A DNA stretch of 45,543 nucleotides from Candidatus Rifleibacteriota bacterium (GCA_029560455.1 JAKQKW010000009.1:1-45543); one strand, 5' to 3'; numbered from the stretch's first letter, positions 8,375-17,313 are shown. Notes: generated by a model not told the origin, from the sequence alone. Numbers and translations: made by a program.

Positions 8375-9384
8375 CAGAATAACCTCTGAAAAACTCGACT
8401 GCGCAGATACATTTCAACAAGCAGCAACACAAATGCAGGAGCCAGAAACCAGAAATAACGTTCAGAATATTGGATGGTTCTGTTAACGTCGATTTTTCCC
8501 TTTTCCAGCGTGGCGATAGTTTTATAAATCTCTTCAAGCGCTTTGTTGTCGGTCGCCCTGAAATACTGCCCCCTGGTAATGTAAGCAATGTCCTTCATCA
8601 GCTGCTCATCGATCTTAGGAATATACAGCGTACCGTCAGGATTTCTGGCATACTGCTTGTAACCGTTCTGTATTACCGGAATCGGCGCGCCTTCCAGACT
8701 GCCGACCCCGATAGTGTAAATTCTGACTCCCTTCTCCGCGGCAATCTTAGCCGCTTCGTGCGGGTCTATGCCAGAGTTATTCTCACCATCACTGAGAAGA
8801 ATAACCACCTTGTCACGCTTTTCCCGGCTTTCAGATGAAAACTTGTAGACAGCGTTGACGATGGCATCGCCAATAGCTGTGCCGTCATATTTGAGCATTT
8901 GCAGAGAAGTTCGCCGCAGAAGCTCTGTTACAACACCATAATCTATGGTTAACGGGCACTGTGTCAGCGCCAGACCGGCAAAAACCACCAGACCGATGCG
9001 ATGGTCTGTGATACCACCGATAAAATTCTCGGTTATCTTCTGTGCCGCCTTGATGCGGTTTGGCTTGAAATCTTCGGCGGCCATACTGCCTGAAACGTCG
9101 AGAGCGATCATTATATCTATACCCTGACGTGTGACGTTCTCATGTTCTTGTCCATATTGAGGCTGCATCAAGGCAAAAACAAGCAACAGCAGAACCAGCG
9201 AACGCATCAGATCTGGTATAAAAGCCAGCCGCACCTTCCAGCTTTTTATTCCTGCCGCCAGCGTAAACCCCTGGGCAAACCTTATGCCGCCTCTTTTGAG
9301 GGTTCGACTGAGGTACAGCCTGTACCAGCCGACCAGCGGAATCAGGAGCAGCAGAAGAATGAACTCGGGACTGTTCCATCTCAT
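8374..9384 (-). CDS. batA: BatA-like von Willebrand factor A membrane protein
   Basis: Two start codons are possible. The ATG at 9393 has GGGAGG only one base away. The ATG at 9384 overlaps the previous stop (ATGA) and has the same GGGAGG about 10 bases upstream, so I prefer 9384 (336 aa). The protein has two N-terminal membrane helices (FILLLLLIPLVGW and the segment ending LVLLLLVFALMQP), a VWA domain with an intact metal site, and a C-terminal membrane helix (FWFLAPAFVLLLVEMYL). The metal-site residues are D96, S98 and S100 in ALDVSGSM, T169 in YDGTAIGDA, and D199 in LLSDGENNS. It is the paralogue of BatB and probably forms a periplasm-facing complex with it. Confidence 0.88.
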   Translation of the reverse strand: MRWNSPEFILLLLLIPLVGWYRLYLSRTLKRGGIRFAQGFTLAAGIKSWKVRLAFIPDLMRSLVLLLLVFALMQPQYGQEHENVTRQGIDIMIALDVSGSMAAEDFKPNRIKAAQKITENFIGGITDHRIGLVVFAGLALTQCPLTIDYGVVTELLRRTSLQMLKYDGTAIGDAIVNAVYKFSSESREKRDKVVILLSDGENNSGIDPHEAAKIAAEKGVRIYTIGVGSLEGAPIPVIQNGYKQYARNPDGTLYIPKIDEQLMKDIAYITRGQYFRATDNKALEEIYKTIATLEKGKIDVNRTIQYSERYFWFLAPAFVLLLVEMYLRSRVFQRLF

Positions 9385-9980
9385 CTGAGCCATGCCTCCC
9401 GCCTTATCAGCTTCGTAAGAGTTGCCAGCAACAATTCTGGGTCGATGTCGGCGCCATCTTTGCCGGTGAACTTTACCAGGTCACATGCAAGCAGCAGCTC
9501 ACGTATCTGCCCGTAAACATCACCGGCAATCGTTGACCGGTCAAGAGTCATAAACAGCTCATCGGTAGTGGAAGAGGCGCCCTGACCAAGATTGAAGGCC
9601 TCGTGGGAATAGATTTTCAGAATCACCGCAAGAGTTTCACAGATTTCTTTCATCTGCCGGTGCTCCCAGACAGGTGACAGTTTGAGACGCTCTATCGCTC
9701 TCAGGGCCTGCTTCTGAGGTGACTGAACGATTTTTTTCTGAACCCTTGTCACCGGCGTCATCAGCCATTGGTAAAAAAGCCAGACCAGCCAGAAAATCAG
9801 AACCACTGCAAATGCTTCCAGGGCTGTTTCCCACCATGGCCATGCGACCTGAATTGCCGGTCTGATGTCGAAAATTTCTTCGCCCGGTGGCAGAAGCGCA
9901 GACGAAGCCACCATCGCCGGAGCGGTGGCATTCAGGCTGAATAATGGAACACCCGTTTTGCGCATCTGCATTTTATTCAT
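9381..9980 (-). CDS. DUF4381-type membrane protein of the Bat operon
   Basis: The 199-residue protein has a proline-containing N-terminal segment, one transmembrane helix at about 52-74 (AFAVVLIFWLVWLFYQWLM) and a cytoplasmic helical domain of about 120 residues with a conserved-looking LIRREAWL end. This layout and its position between the DUF58 gene and batA match the DUF4381 family that regularly accompanies MoxR/VWA operons. The molecular role of the family is unknown. It probably helps couple the MoxR ATPase in the cytoplasm to the VWA proteins in the membrane, but this is inference. Two in-frame ATGs close to the start leave the exact N-terminus uncertain, and no clear ribosome binding site is seen. 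Confidence 0.78.
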   Translation of the reverse strand: MNKMQMRKTGVPLFSLNATAPAMVASSALLPPGEEIFDIRPAIQVAWPWWETALEAFAVVLIFWLVWLFYQWLMTPVTRVQKKIVQSPQKQALRAIERLKLSPVWEHRQMKEICETLAVILKIYSHEAFNLGQGASSTTDELFMTLDRSTIAGDVYGQIRELLLACDLVKFTGKDGADIDPELLLATLTKLIRREAWLR

Positions 9981-10004
9981 GGCCAGAAATAATCTACTGA
10001 ATAC

Positions 10005-10889
10005 TCAGTTTTCGGAGTTGGTGCCTGACAGATTTGAAGCACCCGAAGCAAGCCCGGGAAACGCAGAGCTGATAACATCGCGGTTTATCGTCATTGCCTC
10101 TGCCTGAGCCAGGCGGTTGATTTCGTCGGCTAGAGCCTGCTGACGCTGCTGTTCATCTAATTTTTTGTCTTTGAACAGGCGATTGTTGAGATAAGTGCTG
10201 ATTGCCAGGCTGTTCTCAAATTTTCTTACCCGGGCAACGAATTCCGGGTCTTTTTTCAGGTTTTCGCGCTCAGCAGCCCGGTTGAGAAGAAGTTCCTGGG
10301 TCATGGCACTGATGACGCCATCCAGAGTTTCTTTATTCAACTGAGTGTCAGAGATATTCATCGCGCGCAGCCGCATCTTGAGGTCGTCAACACTTACCGC
10401 ATGACGATTACCAAGTCTGACAACCGTGTGCGAGGCAACATTGTTTTCAACCGGGTTTTCGCCGGCCGCAAGCATTCTGCTGCGCTCGGCATCATAAACC
10501 CGTCCCAGGCGATTGAGACAATACCTTATTTTTTCTTCTGAAGCACTTGCGATATCTGAGGGCGGCGTATGGGTTTTGAGAAAAACCAGCTCGGTCAGGG
10601 CTTTGTCAAAATCATTGAGTTCGTTCATATAAATGTCGACAAGGGCTTTACGAAGCTTCATGCTTCGGTCTGAAAGTGGCTGACGCCTTACGTTTTCTTC
10701 AAGCACCCGAGCCGCCTCAGCCGGAAGCCCATAGGCAAGAAGGTTCGCAGCGAGATTCTCATTTTCGGCCACGGTCATTTTACGACTCTGGTAATAGTTG
10801 TAGGAAATTGCCAGACCAAGCACCAGCCCTGCAATGATCATCAGCAGCATCGCATCGATTTTTCTTGTAATACCTCTGAGACTGTTCAT
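10005..10889 (-). CDS. Membrane-anchored TPR/SurA-N-like protein lacking a PPIase domain
   Basis: The 294-residue protein has one N-terminal transmembrane helix (about 13-32, AMLLMIIAGLVLGLAISY) and a helical TPR-like region (about 43-110). Residues about 153-240 resemble the N-terminal chaperone domain of SurA/PpiC-type proteins (LDGVISAMTQELLLNRAAER followed by a helical arm with NNRLF). No parvulin catalytic domain follows; the protein ends soon after in a low-complexity tail. A GAGGT ribosome binding site lies 5 bases before the start. It sits inside the Bat operon between the DUF58 and DUF4381 genes, where canonical operons do not usually have such a gene. It may act as a periplasmic holding chaperone for the exported Bat proteins. 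The SurA resemblance is my reading of the sequence and not certain. Confidence 0.6.
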   Translation of the reverse strand: MNSLRGITRKIDAMLLMIIAGLVLGLAISYNYYQSRKMTVAENENLAANLLAYGLPAEAARVLEENVRRQPLSDRSMKLRKALVDIYMNELNDFDKALTELVFLKTHTPPSDIASASEEKIRYCLNRLGRVYDAERSRMLAAGENPVENNVASHTVVRLGNRHAVSVDDLKMRLRAMNISDTQLNKETLDGVISAMTQELLLNRAAERENLKKDPEFVARVRKFENSLAISTYLNNRLFKDKKLDEQQRQQALADEINRLAQAEAMTINRDVISSAFPGLASGASNLSGTNSEN

Positions 10890-10901
10890 GTTTACCTCGC
10901 C

Positions 10902-11792
10902 TTATCTCTGCATTGCCATCTTTCTTTCGCGTTCGGAAAAAAGTCGGCAAACTGGTTTAACTACAGATTCTCCCGCTGTCAGCCTGATCACATCCAGGCC
11001 AAGCTTGCGGCAGGTTTTCATAAATTCTTCGTCGAGCAGACCCTGTCGCCGCGAAAGCTCTGCCACGGCGTCTCGATCAGATGTATCGAACATCATTTCG
11101 GCACCGGTCTCGGGGTCTTCAATTTCAATCAGACCAACATCCGGCAGCAGATTTTCGCGGGGATCTCTGACCAGCACCATTATCAGATCGTGTTTTGCGG
11201 CAGCAATACGCAATTCGCGTTCAAGTGGCTGAATCGTCAGACCATCGGTCACCAGAAAAACTATCGAACGCCGATTCAATGTTGAATTGAGAAAATCGAG
11301 CGGAGCCCGAAGGTCTGTTTTACGATGCTGCGGCATAAAATACAGAAGTTCGCGAATCAGGCGCAGAACATGTGTTCTACCTTTGGCAGGCTGAATGAAT
11401 TTTTCTACCCTGTCGGTAAAAAGGCAGACGCCGGCACGGTCGTTATTGCGTTCAGCTGCCAGACTCATGGCGGCAGCAAATTCTACGGCACTTTCGCGCT
11501 TTTCGCGGCTGCCGGAACCGAAAGCCATTGAAGCCGAAAGATCGAGAGCTACCACCAGCTGCAGCTCTCGCTCTTCGATGTGCTCGCGGACATGGAATTT
11601 TCCGGTGCGCGCTGAGACTTTCCAGTCGATCGACCGATATTCATCGCCACGATAATATTCCCTGATTCCGGCGAACTCTATGCCTCTGCCCTTGAAAACA
11701 GACCGGTAACCGCCAGAATAGAGAGAGTCGACGAGATGCCCGGTTTTGATCTCGATGCGGCGAACCTCTTTAAGCAGCTCCTTTGGAAGCAT
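10902..11792 (-). CDS. DUF58 domain protein (VWA-like, MoxR partner)
   Basis: The 296-residue protein carries the DUF58 signature at about residues 36-62 (FKGRGIEFAGIREYYRGD, then SIDWKVSAR). It is followed by a VWA-like fold with a metal-site motif D84-x-S86-x-S88 (ALDLSASM). No membrane helix is evident, so it should act in the cytoplasm. DUF58 proteins are the constant neighbours of MoxR ATPases, as here, where moxR is immediately upstream. They are believed to be MoxR partners or substrates in chaperone-like assembly of metalloenzyme or envelope complexes. The gene starts 19 bp after the moxR stop and ends 12 bp before the next start. Confidence 0.88.
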   Translation of the reverse strand: MLPKELLKEVRRIEIKTGHLVDSLYSGGYRSVFKGRGIEFAGIREYYRGDEYRSIDWKVSARTGKFHVREHIEERELQLVVALDLSASMAFGSGSREKRESAVEFAAAMSLAAERNNDRAGVCLFTDRVEKFIQPAKGRTHVLRLIRELLYFMPQHRKTDLRAPLDFLNSTLNRRSIVFLVTDGLTIQPLERELRIAAAKHDLIMVLVRDPRENLLPDVGLIEIEDPETGAEMMFDTSDRDAVAELSRRQGLLDEEFMKTCRKLGLDVIRLTAGESVVKPVCRLFSERERKMAMQR

Positions 11793-11811
11793 GCGAAACT
11801 TTTGCAGGCCC

Positions 11812-12807
11812 TCAGGGCACCGCTACTCCTTCCTTTATCCTTCTGACGAGTTCGTCCGAATCAATTTCGTCAGCCTCAGCCTCATAGGTCGGAATGACCC
11901 GGTGGCGCAGTATTTCGGTCATTACAGCCTTGACATCGTCAGGTTTGACATAGGTACGCCCCTCGATCATTGCGCGACTGCGGGCGGCGCGAGTCAAATA
12001 AATCGAAGCGCGAGGTGAAGCACCGAATCTGATATAGCTCTTCAGCTGCAGGTTGTATTTTTCAGGGAACCTGGTGGCGTCAACGATCCTGAGAATGTAT
12101 TCAACGATTTTGTCATCAACATAGACTTCTCTGGCGAGCTGGCGCAGGGCAATAATCCCCTCGGCGTCGATCACCGGCTCGACAATGTCGATCTGGTGGC
12201 TTTTTTCGGCAAGCCCCATGCGCTTAACAATCAGGCGCTCTTCTTCGAAAGACGGATATTTCACGACAACCTTGAACAGAAAGCGGTCTACCTGTGCTTC
12301 AGACAGCGAGTATGTGCCTTCTGTTTCTATCGGGTTCTGCGTTGCCAGCACGAGAAAGGGTTCCTGAAGCTTGAAGGTCTCGCGCTCGATGGTGATCTGG
12401 CGTTCTTCCATCGACTCAAGAAGAGCGCTCTGCACTTTGGCCGGAGCCCGGTTGATTTCGTCGGCAAGCACAAAATTCGAAAAAATCGGGCCCTTATGTG
12501 TCTGAAATTCAGCATTACGCTGGTCAAAAACTCTTGTGCCAATCAGGTCTGCGGGCAAAAGATCAGGGGTGAACTGCACCCGTGAAAACCCGGTTTTTAC
12601 GGTTCGGGCGAGAGCCTTGATCGCCAGAGTTTTTGCCAGTCCGGGTACCCCTTCGAGCAGAATGTGGCCATCAGAAACCAGCGCCAGAATAAGACTTTCC
12701 AGCAGATCATTCTGACCAACGAGAACCTTTCTGGTCTGAGTGCGGATTTTTTCGACCAACTGCCCGGCCTCTTCAATTCTTCTGGTTAAATCAGCTGTCT
12801 GACTCAT
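11812..12807 (-). CDS. moxR: MoxR-family AAA+ ATPase
   Basis: The 331-residue protein is a complete MoxR-type AAA+ ATPase. Visible motifs are Walker A GVPGLAKT at residues 53-60, Walker B FVLADE at 112-117, and sensor 1 LATQNP at 154-159. The family-typical ETEGTYSLSEAQVDRF follows at about 161-176, and a sensor-2 region (ASPRAS) lies near residue 275. MoxR ATPases form hexameric rings that act as chaperones for VWA-containing partners. The DUF58 and BatA/B genes downstream are the expected partners. It follows the batD-like gene by 12 bp in the same operon. Confidence 0.93.
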   Translation of the reverse strand: MSQTADLTRRIEEAGQLVEKIRTQTRKVLVGQNDLLESLILALVSDGHILLEGVPGLAKTLAIKALARTVKTGFSRVQFTPDLLPADLIGTRVFDQRNAEFQTHKGPIFSNFVLADEINRAPAKVQSALLESMEERQITIERETFKLQEPFLVLATQNPIETEGTYSLSEAQVDRFLFKVVVKYPSFEEERLIVKRMGLAEKSHQIDIVEPVIDAEGIIALRQLAREVYVDDKIVEYILRIVDATRFPEKYNLQLKSYIRFGASPRASIYLTRAARSRAMIEGRTYVKPDDVKAVMTEILRHRVIPTYEAEADEIDSDELVRRIKEGVAVP

Positions 12808-12819
12808 ACAAAACTCCCA

Positions 12820-13845
12820 TTATTCGGTTATGGCTCTTATTATTTCGTTGGCATCGGCATCGATAGCCGAAAATGCCCGCGCCGGCGGGCGGTTGGCGTA
12901 CATTACCAGTTCGAGATCAGCCGAAAGACGATGCGACGCGACTTTAACCGCATCGAAGGTCACCGTTTCATTTATTCTTCGAAACAGTTCGTCTGCAGTC
13001 ATGTTTTCGGTCAGGCTCGAAGAATGACTGATTGCCGCCTGCCTGAACAGCTCAAAATAGCGTCGATAAAATGCGCTGTCGGCGTCATGAAACTCACGTT
13101 TCAGCCTTGCGACCGCATCAGCAAAATTTATTCCTGCAGGCCGGGATTTGTCTAGACTTCCTGCCGGCTCTACTATGGCATCTTCAATCTGACCTCGACC
13201 GTCAAAACCTTTTTTCTGGCCGGTTGAACCAGAATCAGAAACAAACCCGGCGTTACCAGCTCCGCTTTGGTTTCCAGACACAGAAGAAACCTCAGTTCGG
13301 CTGAAAAAAGCCGATATAACAAAGGGCAGCGCCACAAGACCTGCGAGTATCAAACCCAGAACAAACAGTGCTCTGAAGAGAGAATTTGCGCTATCGCTGC
13401 GCGGCTCTTTTGCCGGCGACTGCTCCGCCGGTTTTTCGGGCTCTGCTGCAGCCGGCAGAACTTCGACTTCGATTGGCTTCGTGCTGTGTATATTGCCCTC
13501 AGGATCTTTGAATGAAAACGCCGGGATCGTTATCTTGCCGGCATTTTGAGGCACCAGCTCATATAAAATCTGGCTCTGCGTCTGGCCGACACCATTAACA
13601 AAAGATGTGCTCTGACCACTGCGGGTGCCGGCAATATCAAAACCTGGAATACTGGATACCGCCGGAATGCTTATCCGATGATTAACTCCGGCACTCAAAC
13701 TCTGCGAAACGGTAATTACCAGATTCAGTGATTCACCGAACCCGATCTGGTTTCGATCGACCTCAGCACTGACTGAAAATGACTGAGCGTGCAGTGCTGT
13801 CGAAAGGCTCAACAGCAGCAAAAGCAGACACCAGATTCTGGACAC
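12820..13845 (-). CDS. batD: Short BatD-like exported membrane protein
   Basis: The frame is open up to 13953, but that would overlap the divergent gene. A GTG at 13845 preceded by AGGAGGTG and starting a perfect signal peptide (SRIWCLLLLLLSLSTALHA) is the likely start (341 aa). After the signal come a beta-rich BatD-type domain (about 21-132, with FGESLNLVITVSQS and QILYELVPQNAGKITIPAFS), a Pro/Glu linker, a transmembrane helix (about 155-181) and a cytoplasmic helical C-terminal domain (about 239-341). Canonical BatD proteins are roughly 600 residues with several beta domains, so this is a minimal version. It is the first gene of the operon, whereas batD usually comes last. It probably forms the periplasmic part of the Bat complex. 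Confidence 0.75.
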   Translation of the reverse strand: MSRIWCLLLLLLSLSTALHAQSFSVSAEVDRNQIGFGESLNLVITVSQSLSAGVNHRISIPAVSSIPGFDIAGTRSGQSTSFVNGVGQTQSQILYELVPQNAGKITIPAFSFKDPEGNIHSTKPIEVEVLPAAAEPEKPAEQSPAKEPRSDSANSLFRALFVLGLILAGLVALPFVISAFFSRTEVSSVSGNQSGAGNAGFVSDSGSTGQKKGFDGRGQIEDAIVEPAGSLDKSRPAGINFADAVARLKREFHDADSAFYRRYFELFRQAAISHSSSLTENMTADELFRRINETVTFDAVKVASHRLSADLELVMYANRPPARAFSAIDADANEIIRAITE

Positions 13846-13854
13846 GGTAATATT

Positions 13855-13862
13855 CACCTCCT
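13855..13862 (-). promoter_or_regulatory. Ribosome binding site that sets the batD-like start
   Basis: On the minus strand this reads AGGAGGTG, an almost perfect anti-16S match, with 9 bases to the GTG at 13843-13845. It is the best Shine-Dalgarno site near this gene and rules against the longer frame that begins inside the divergent radical SAM gene. Confidence 0.75.
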
Positions 13863-13951
13863 GTTTTCTAACTACTTTGACCGGCAACTTTCTGGCGGGT
13901 TCCCAAAATCTTGCCATTTTATTTTTTAAAGGTTTGTGGTAACTTTGTGGC

Positions 13952-15364
13952 ATGAATAACAGCGTTTCAATATCTTATGTTTTGAGTGCATATATCGAAC
14001 TGACCCGCACTTGCCACCAGAGCTGCGGCTACTGTTCTTTTTTCAGTGAGGACTCCCCTCTCCTGTCTTTTGAAGAATTAAAGGATCGCATCGCCGATAT
14101 CGCCAGACGCGGAGCAACTGAAGTTATTTTTATCTCGGGCGAATCCCCGCAGGACTTTCCGCATATACAAATTGCTCTGCACCAGAATGGCTTCTCATCA
14201 TTCGCTGACTATCTGAATGCCGCCTGCCGTGAAGCCATCGCCCTTAACCTTCTGCCCGTGCTTGAAGTTGGCTACCTCGATTCATTCACCATGGAAAGGT
14301 TCGTCAACGCCGGCTGTTCGGTCAGGCTGAATCTTGTCTGTGCTACCCTCTCAAGCCAGGGGCAGTCACTTGAAAAATCGCGCAACCGCAACCCCAGCAC
14401 CGGCAAAGCCTGCATCGAAGGTCTGCATGCTGCAGGCATCCCCTACTCTCTTGGGTTTGTCACTGGTATCGGCGAAAGCGAGGAAGAACGCCTCAGATTT
14501 ATTTCCGAAACCGGCAGATTCTGTACCGCCGATCCTCTCCTGCAGGATGTAAGACTGAATCCTTTTCAGCCGTCACCTGGCTGTTCAATGCCAGGGCGAC
14601 CACCCATGAGTTTTGCTGCCGTCAGAAAAACAATTTCTGCCTTGCGTGAAGCCTTTCCGGTTCACCACATCTCATTGCCACCACATCTTTGCTATCGTTT
14701 TCCCGAACTCGTTGAAGCCGGCCTCAACGACCTCGGCTCGGTTCCGGTTCTTACGGGTGATCCGACACACCGGAATTTCGATGTCCCAAGCTTTGAAACC
14801 CTCAAGGCCAGGCTCGAAGAAAAAAACATTATGCTCTATGAGCGCGGTACGCTTTCGACACCGGTTGCGCTCAACCGGCCCGAGGTTTTTGAAGCGGTTT
14901 CAAACAGCCGCAAGCTCATTGAAAGGCGCAATCTTTCGGGCCTGAATCTTATCGACAACGCTCACTGCTTTGTCTGTGGTCCGAGAAACAAAAGCGGTCT
15001 GCACATTCCGGTTCAAAAATCTGTTGAAGGGCATACCTGCACATTTACCTGGGTGCCCGGCCCGGCCTATCAGGGCTACGCCGGCATCGTTCACGGTGGA
15101 ATCCTCAGTACGCTACTCGACGAGGCAATGGCCTATGCCGTCATGGGTGCCGAAAAAGATATCTTAGCGGTAACCGCAGACATGCACATTCGTTATCTTC
15201 GGCCGACTCCGGTAGGCGTTCCGTTAAAATTCGCCGCAACCCTGACCGGCCAAAGAAAAAATCTTTATTTCGCACGTAGTTCGGTAATTCTGCCAGATGG
15301 CTCAGTTCTTGCCGAAGCTGAAGGTCGTTTCGCCGAAGTCGTTCTTCCCGGAGGAAAAAAATGA
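13952..15364 (+). CDS. CofG-like radical SAM protein fused to a hotdog thioesterase
   Basis: One uninterrupted 470-residue frame joins two domains. Residues about 12-300 are a radical SAM enzyme with the cluster motif C21-x3-C25-x2-C28 (RTCHQSCGYC), a GIGESEEER motif at 172-180, and a C-terminal stretch (LNDLGSVPVLTGDPTHRNF, about 258-276). That stretch resembles CofG, the F420-pathway 5-deazaflavin synthase subunit. Residues about 335-465 are a PaaI-type hotdog domain with CFVCGPRNKSGLHIPV, HGGILSTLLDEA (HGG at 381-383, D390) and MHIRYLRPTPVG. The family chemistry would be radical generation from S-adenosylmethionine plus acyl-thioester hydrolysis; the substrate is unknown. No other F420 gene is nearby. 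The gene diverges from batD and is followed by an overlapping small gene. No good ribosome binding site is seen, but the start places the cluster at the usual distance from the N-terminus. Confidence 0.85.
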   Translation: MNNSVSISYVLSAYIELTRTCHQSCGYCSFFSEDSPLLSFEELKDRIADIARRGATEVIFISGESPQDFPHIQIALHQNGFSSFADYLNAACREAIALNLLPVLEVGYLDSFTMERFVNAGCSVRLNLVCATLSSQGQSLEKSRNRNPSTGKACIEGLHAAGIPYSLGFVTGIGESEEERLRFISETGRFCTADPLLQDVRLNPFQPSPGCSMPGRPPMSFAAVRKTISALREAFPVHHISLPPHLCYRFPELVEAGLNDLGSVPVLTGDPTHRNFDVPSFETLKARLEEKNIMLYERGTLSTPVALNRPEVFEAVSNSRKLIERRNLSGLNLIDNAHCFVCGPRNKSGLHIPVQKSVEGHTCTFTWVPGPAYQGYAGIVHGGILSTLLDEAMAYAVMGAEKDILAVTADMHIRYLRPTPVGVPLKFAATLTGQRKNLYFARSSVILPDGSVLAEAEGRFAEVVLPGGKK

Positions 15365-15621
15365 AAGCACGAAAAGATCAGTTGAAGGTGGTAATTTTCA
15401 CTTCTCAGCACAAAATTCAGGGTAACCTGCATCTTATAGAAAACAGCAGACTTTCTGATATTCTTAACACTGAGAGTCAGTCGCGCGATTTTCTGCCGAT
15501 CACAGATGCCATTATCACTGACCTGCGCACCAGTCATATTATTCATGCCGGTTTTATTTCGCTCAACAAGAGGCAGATTGAACTGGTCATCGAAGAACAC
15601 GAAATTAAAACAGCCAAATAA
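15361..15621 (+). CDS. Small conserved-looking protein of unknown function
   Basis: The 86-residue product starts with an ATG that overlaps the stop of the radical SAM-thioesterase gene (ATGA), and GGAGG lies 6 bases upstream. Translation is therefore coupled. It is predicted soluble, beta-rich and without cysteines or a signal peptide (KVVIFTSQHKIQGNLHLIE at the start, GFISLNKRQIELVIEEHE near the end). I do not recognise the family with certainty. Coupling suggests it works with, or is needed in proportion to, the fusion enzyme. Confidence 0.7.
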   Translation: MKARKDQLKVVIFTSQHKIQGNLHLIENSRLSDILNTESQSRDFLPITDAIITDLRTSHIIHAGFISLNKRQIELVIEEHEIKTAK

Positions 15622-15660
15622 AATAAGGAAACGGCGTTTTCTTACACAAGGAGCCCTGGA

Positions 15661-17313
15661 ATGGTTAGACAGCATCTGAATGCCAGAGGAGTTCAATTCT
15701 ACTGCCTGCTGGTATTTTTCTTTTTTTCTCTGGTGTTTTCGGCTTCAGCAGCCGAATTTATTCTTTTTCATACCAGCGATGTTCACGGAGCGATAAATGC
15801 GCACCCTGACCCGATTGCCAAAACCGACCCGCGCCCACTTATGGGCGGTTATGCGGTTCTACAGAACCTGATCGACAGTTACAAATCTGACCCGGAAAAC
15901 GCTGATGCCAGAATAATGTACATTGACTCTGGCGACTTTTTTCAGGGTACTCCCATTGTCGACAGAACCAAAGGCGCGGTAATGATCGACATGCTGAATC
16001 GCATGCGGGTTGCAGCTGTTACCATCGGCAATCATGAATTTGATTATTCATACCCAAATCTTGTTGAGCAGATGGAAAAACGCGATTTTCCGGTTGTCTG
16101 CTGCAACGTTTTTGAAAGAGCCAACGGCAGATTAATGCGTTTTGCCCAGCCCTATACAATCTTCAGCCATAAAAACAGAAAAATCGGAGTTATTGGCGTT
16201 GACACGCCCGAAACTGCAACGATTTCGTTTGAAAAGAATGTTAAAGACGTTGTTTTTGCCGATCCGACCCCGATTCTGCCGCCAATTATCAAAAAGCTGC
16301 GCAAGGGTGGAGCTGATTTTATCATACTGCTCTCACACCTCGGGTTTGACTCAGATGTGAAACTTGCGGCACAGGTCGAAGGCATCGATCTGATTCTCGG
16401 CGGCCACACACATGCTCTCAAAAAAGAGATTGTGTGGGCAGAACCGTTCAACACCGCCATCATTCACAGCGGCAGCTCATGCGAACATGCCTCGGTTGTC
16501 AGAATCAACATTGAAGATCCGGCCAGGCCTACGATTCATTTAACTTCCACACCCCTCTATCTCGATAAAATCGGAGAAAATGCAAAGATAAAAGAAATTG
16601 AAGACAGTTATCTCAAAGATCTTAAAATTGAGATGCAGAAAGTTATCGGAGAAACTAATGTCGGGCTTTATCGCGGTGTCAGCGGTGGCGACTCGCCAGA
16701 AGGCTCGCTAATAGCAGACGCCATGCGTAAATATTCCGGCGCCGACTTTGCTTTCATTAACTTTGGTGGCGTCAGACAACCATTTCAGAAGGGCAAAATA
16801 ACTATCGAGGACGTATTCATGGTTCAACCCTTCGACAACTTTATTGAAGTGGTTGAAATGAATGGTTTTCAGCTTCGTGATCTTATCGAAAGGTCGCTTT
16901 CAAATGAATCCAAAGTCATCGATGCCGAAGACAAAGCCTTTGCAATGGACAATTACAACATGAAAACCGATGGGCTCAAACTTGTTGTTGGTGCAGACTA
17001 CGGCTTTCTTCTGCCGTCGGGCATGAAAATTACCTATGATCCCTCTCAGGTTCCAATGAAGCGCATTGTTAAAATTGAAACCGACAGTGGCGAAGATCTG
17101 CAGGCCGAAAAGATATATAAAGTTGCCCTGAACGATTTCATTGCCTCGGGCGGCGATGGCTATACGCTTCTGCGCGAATTCAAAAACCGCAATAAAATGG
17201 AACTGCTGGTCCGCGATGCTCTTATCCGCCACATTGAAGAACTCAAAACCATCAACGAACGGCCGGAGAAGAGAATCAACAATATAAAATTGACAGAAGA
17301 ATATCTTAACTGA
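15661..17313 (+). CDS. Secreted 5'-nucleotidase / cyclic phosphodiesterase family enzyme
   Basis: The 550-residue protein has a signal peptide (hydrophobic core FYCLLVFFFFSLVFSASAAE), a metallophosphoesterase domain at about 33-300 and a 5'-nucleotidase C-terminal domain at about 330-520. The dinuclear metal ligands are visible: D40 and H42 (HTSDVHG), D92 (DSGDFFQG), N124-H125 (TIGNHEFD), H226 (LLSHLGFD), and H249 and H251 (LGGHTHAL). The C-terminal domain shows INFGGVRQPF and ASGGDGYTLL, which form the nucleotide pocket in this family. It should dephosphorylate nucleotides or related phosphoesters outside the cytoplasm; the exact substrate cannot be told. AAGGAG lies a few bases before the ATG. 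Its stop overlaps the rlmE start (TGATG). Confidence 0.93.
   Translation: MVRQHLNARGVQFYCLLVFFFFSLVFSASAAEFILFHTSDVHGAINAHPDPIAKTDPRPLMGGYAVLQNLIDSYKSDPENADARIMYIDSGDFFQGTPIVDRTKGAVMIDMLNRMRVAAVTIGNHEFDYSYPNLVEQMEKRDFPVVCCNVFERANGRLMRFAQPYTIFSHKNRKIGVIGVDTPETATISFEKNVKDVVFADPTPILPPIIKKLRKGGADFIILLSHLGFDSDVKLAAQVEGIDLILGGHTHALKKEIVWAEPFNTAIIHSGSSCEHASVVRINIEDPARPTIHLTSTPLYLDKIGENAKIKEIEDSYLKDLKIEMQKVIGETNVGLYRGVSGGDSPEGSLIADAMRKYSGADFAFINFGGVRQPFQKGKITIEDVFMVQPFDNFIEVVEMNGFQLRDLIERSLSNESKVIDAEDKAFAMDNYNMKTDGLKLVVGADYGFLLPSGMKITYDPSQVPMKRIVKIETDSGEDLQAEKIYKVALNDFIASGGDGYTLLREFKNRNKMELLVRDALIRHIEELKTINERPEKRINNIKLTEEYLN

Noticed and set aside
12820..13953. Longer version of the batD-like protein
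   Set aside because: The upstream extension overlaps the divergent radical SAM gene and lacks a ribosome binding site, while the GTG at 13845 has AGGAGGTG and a signal peptide.
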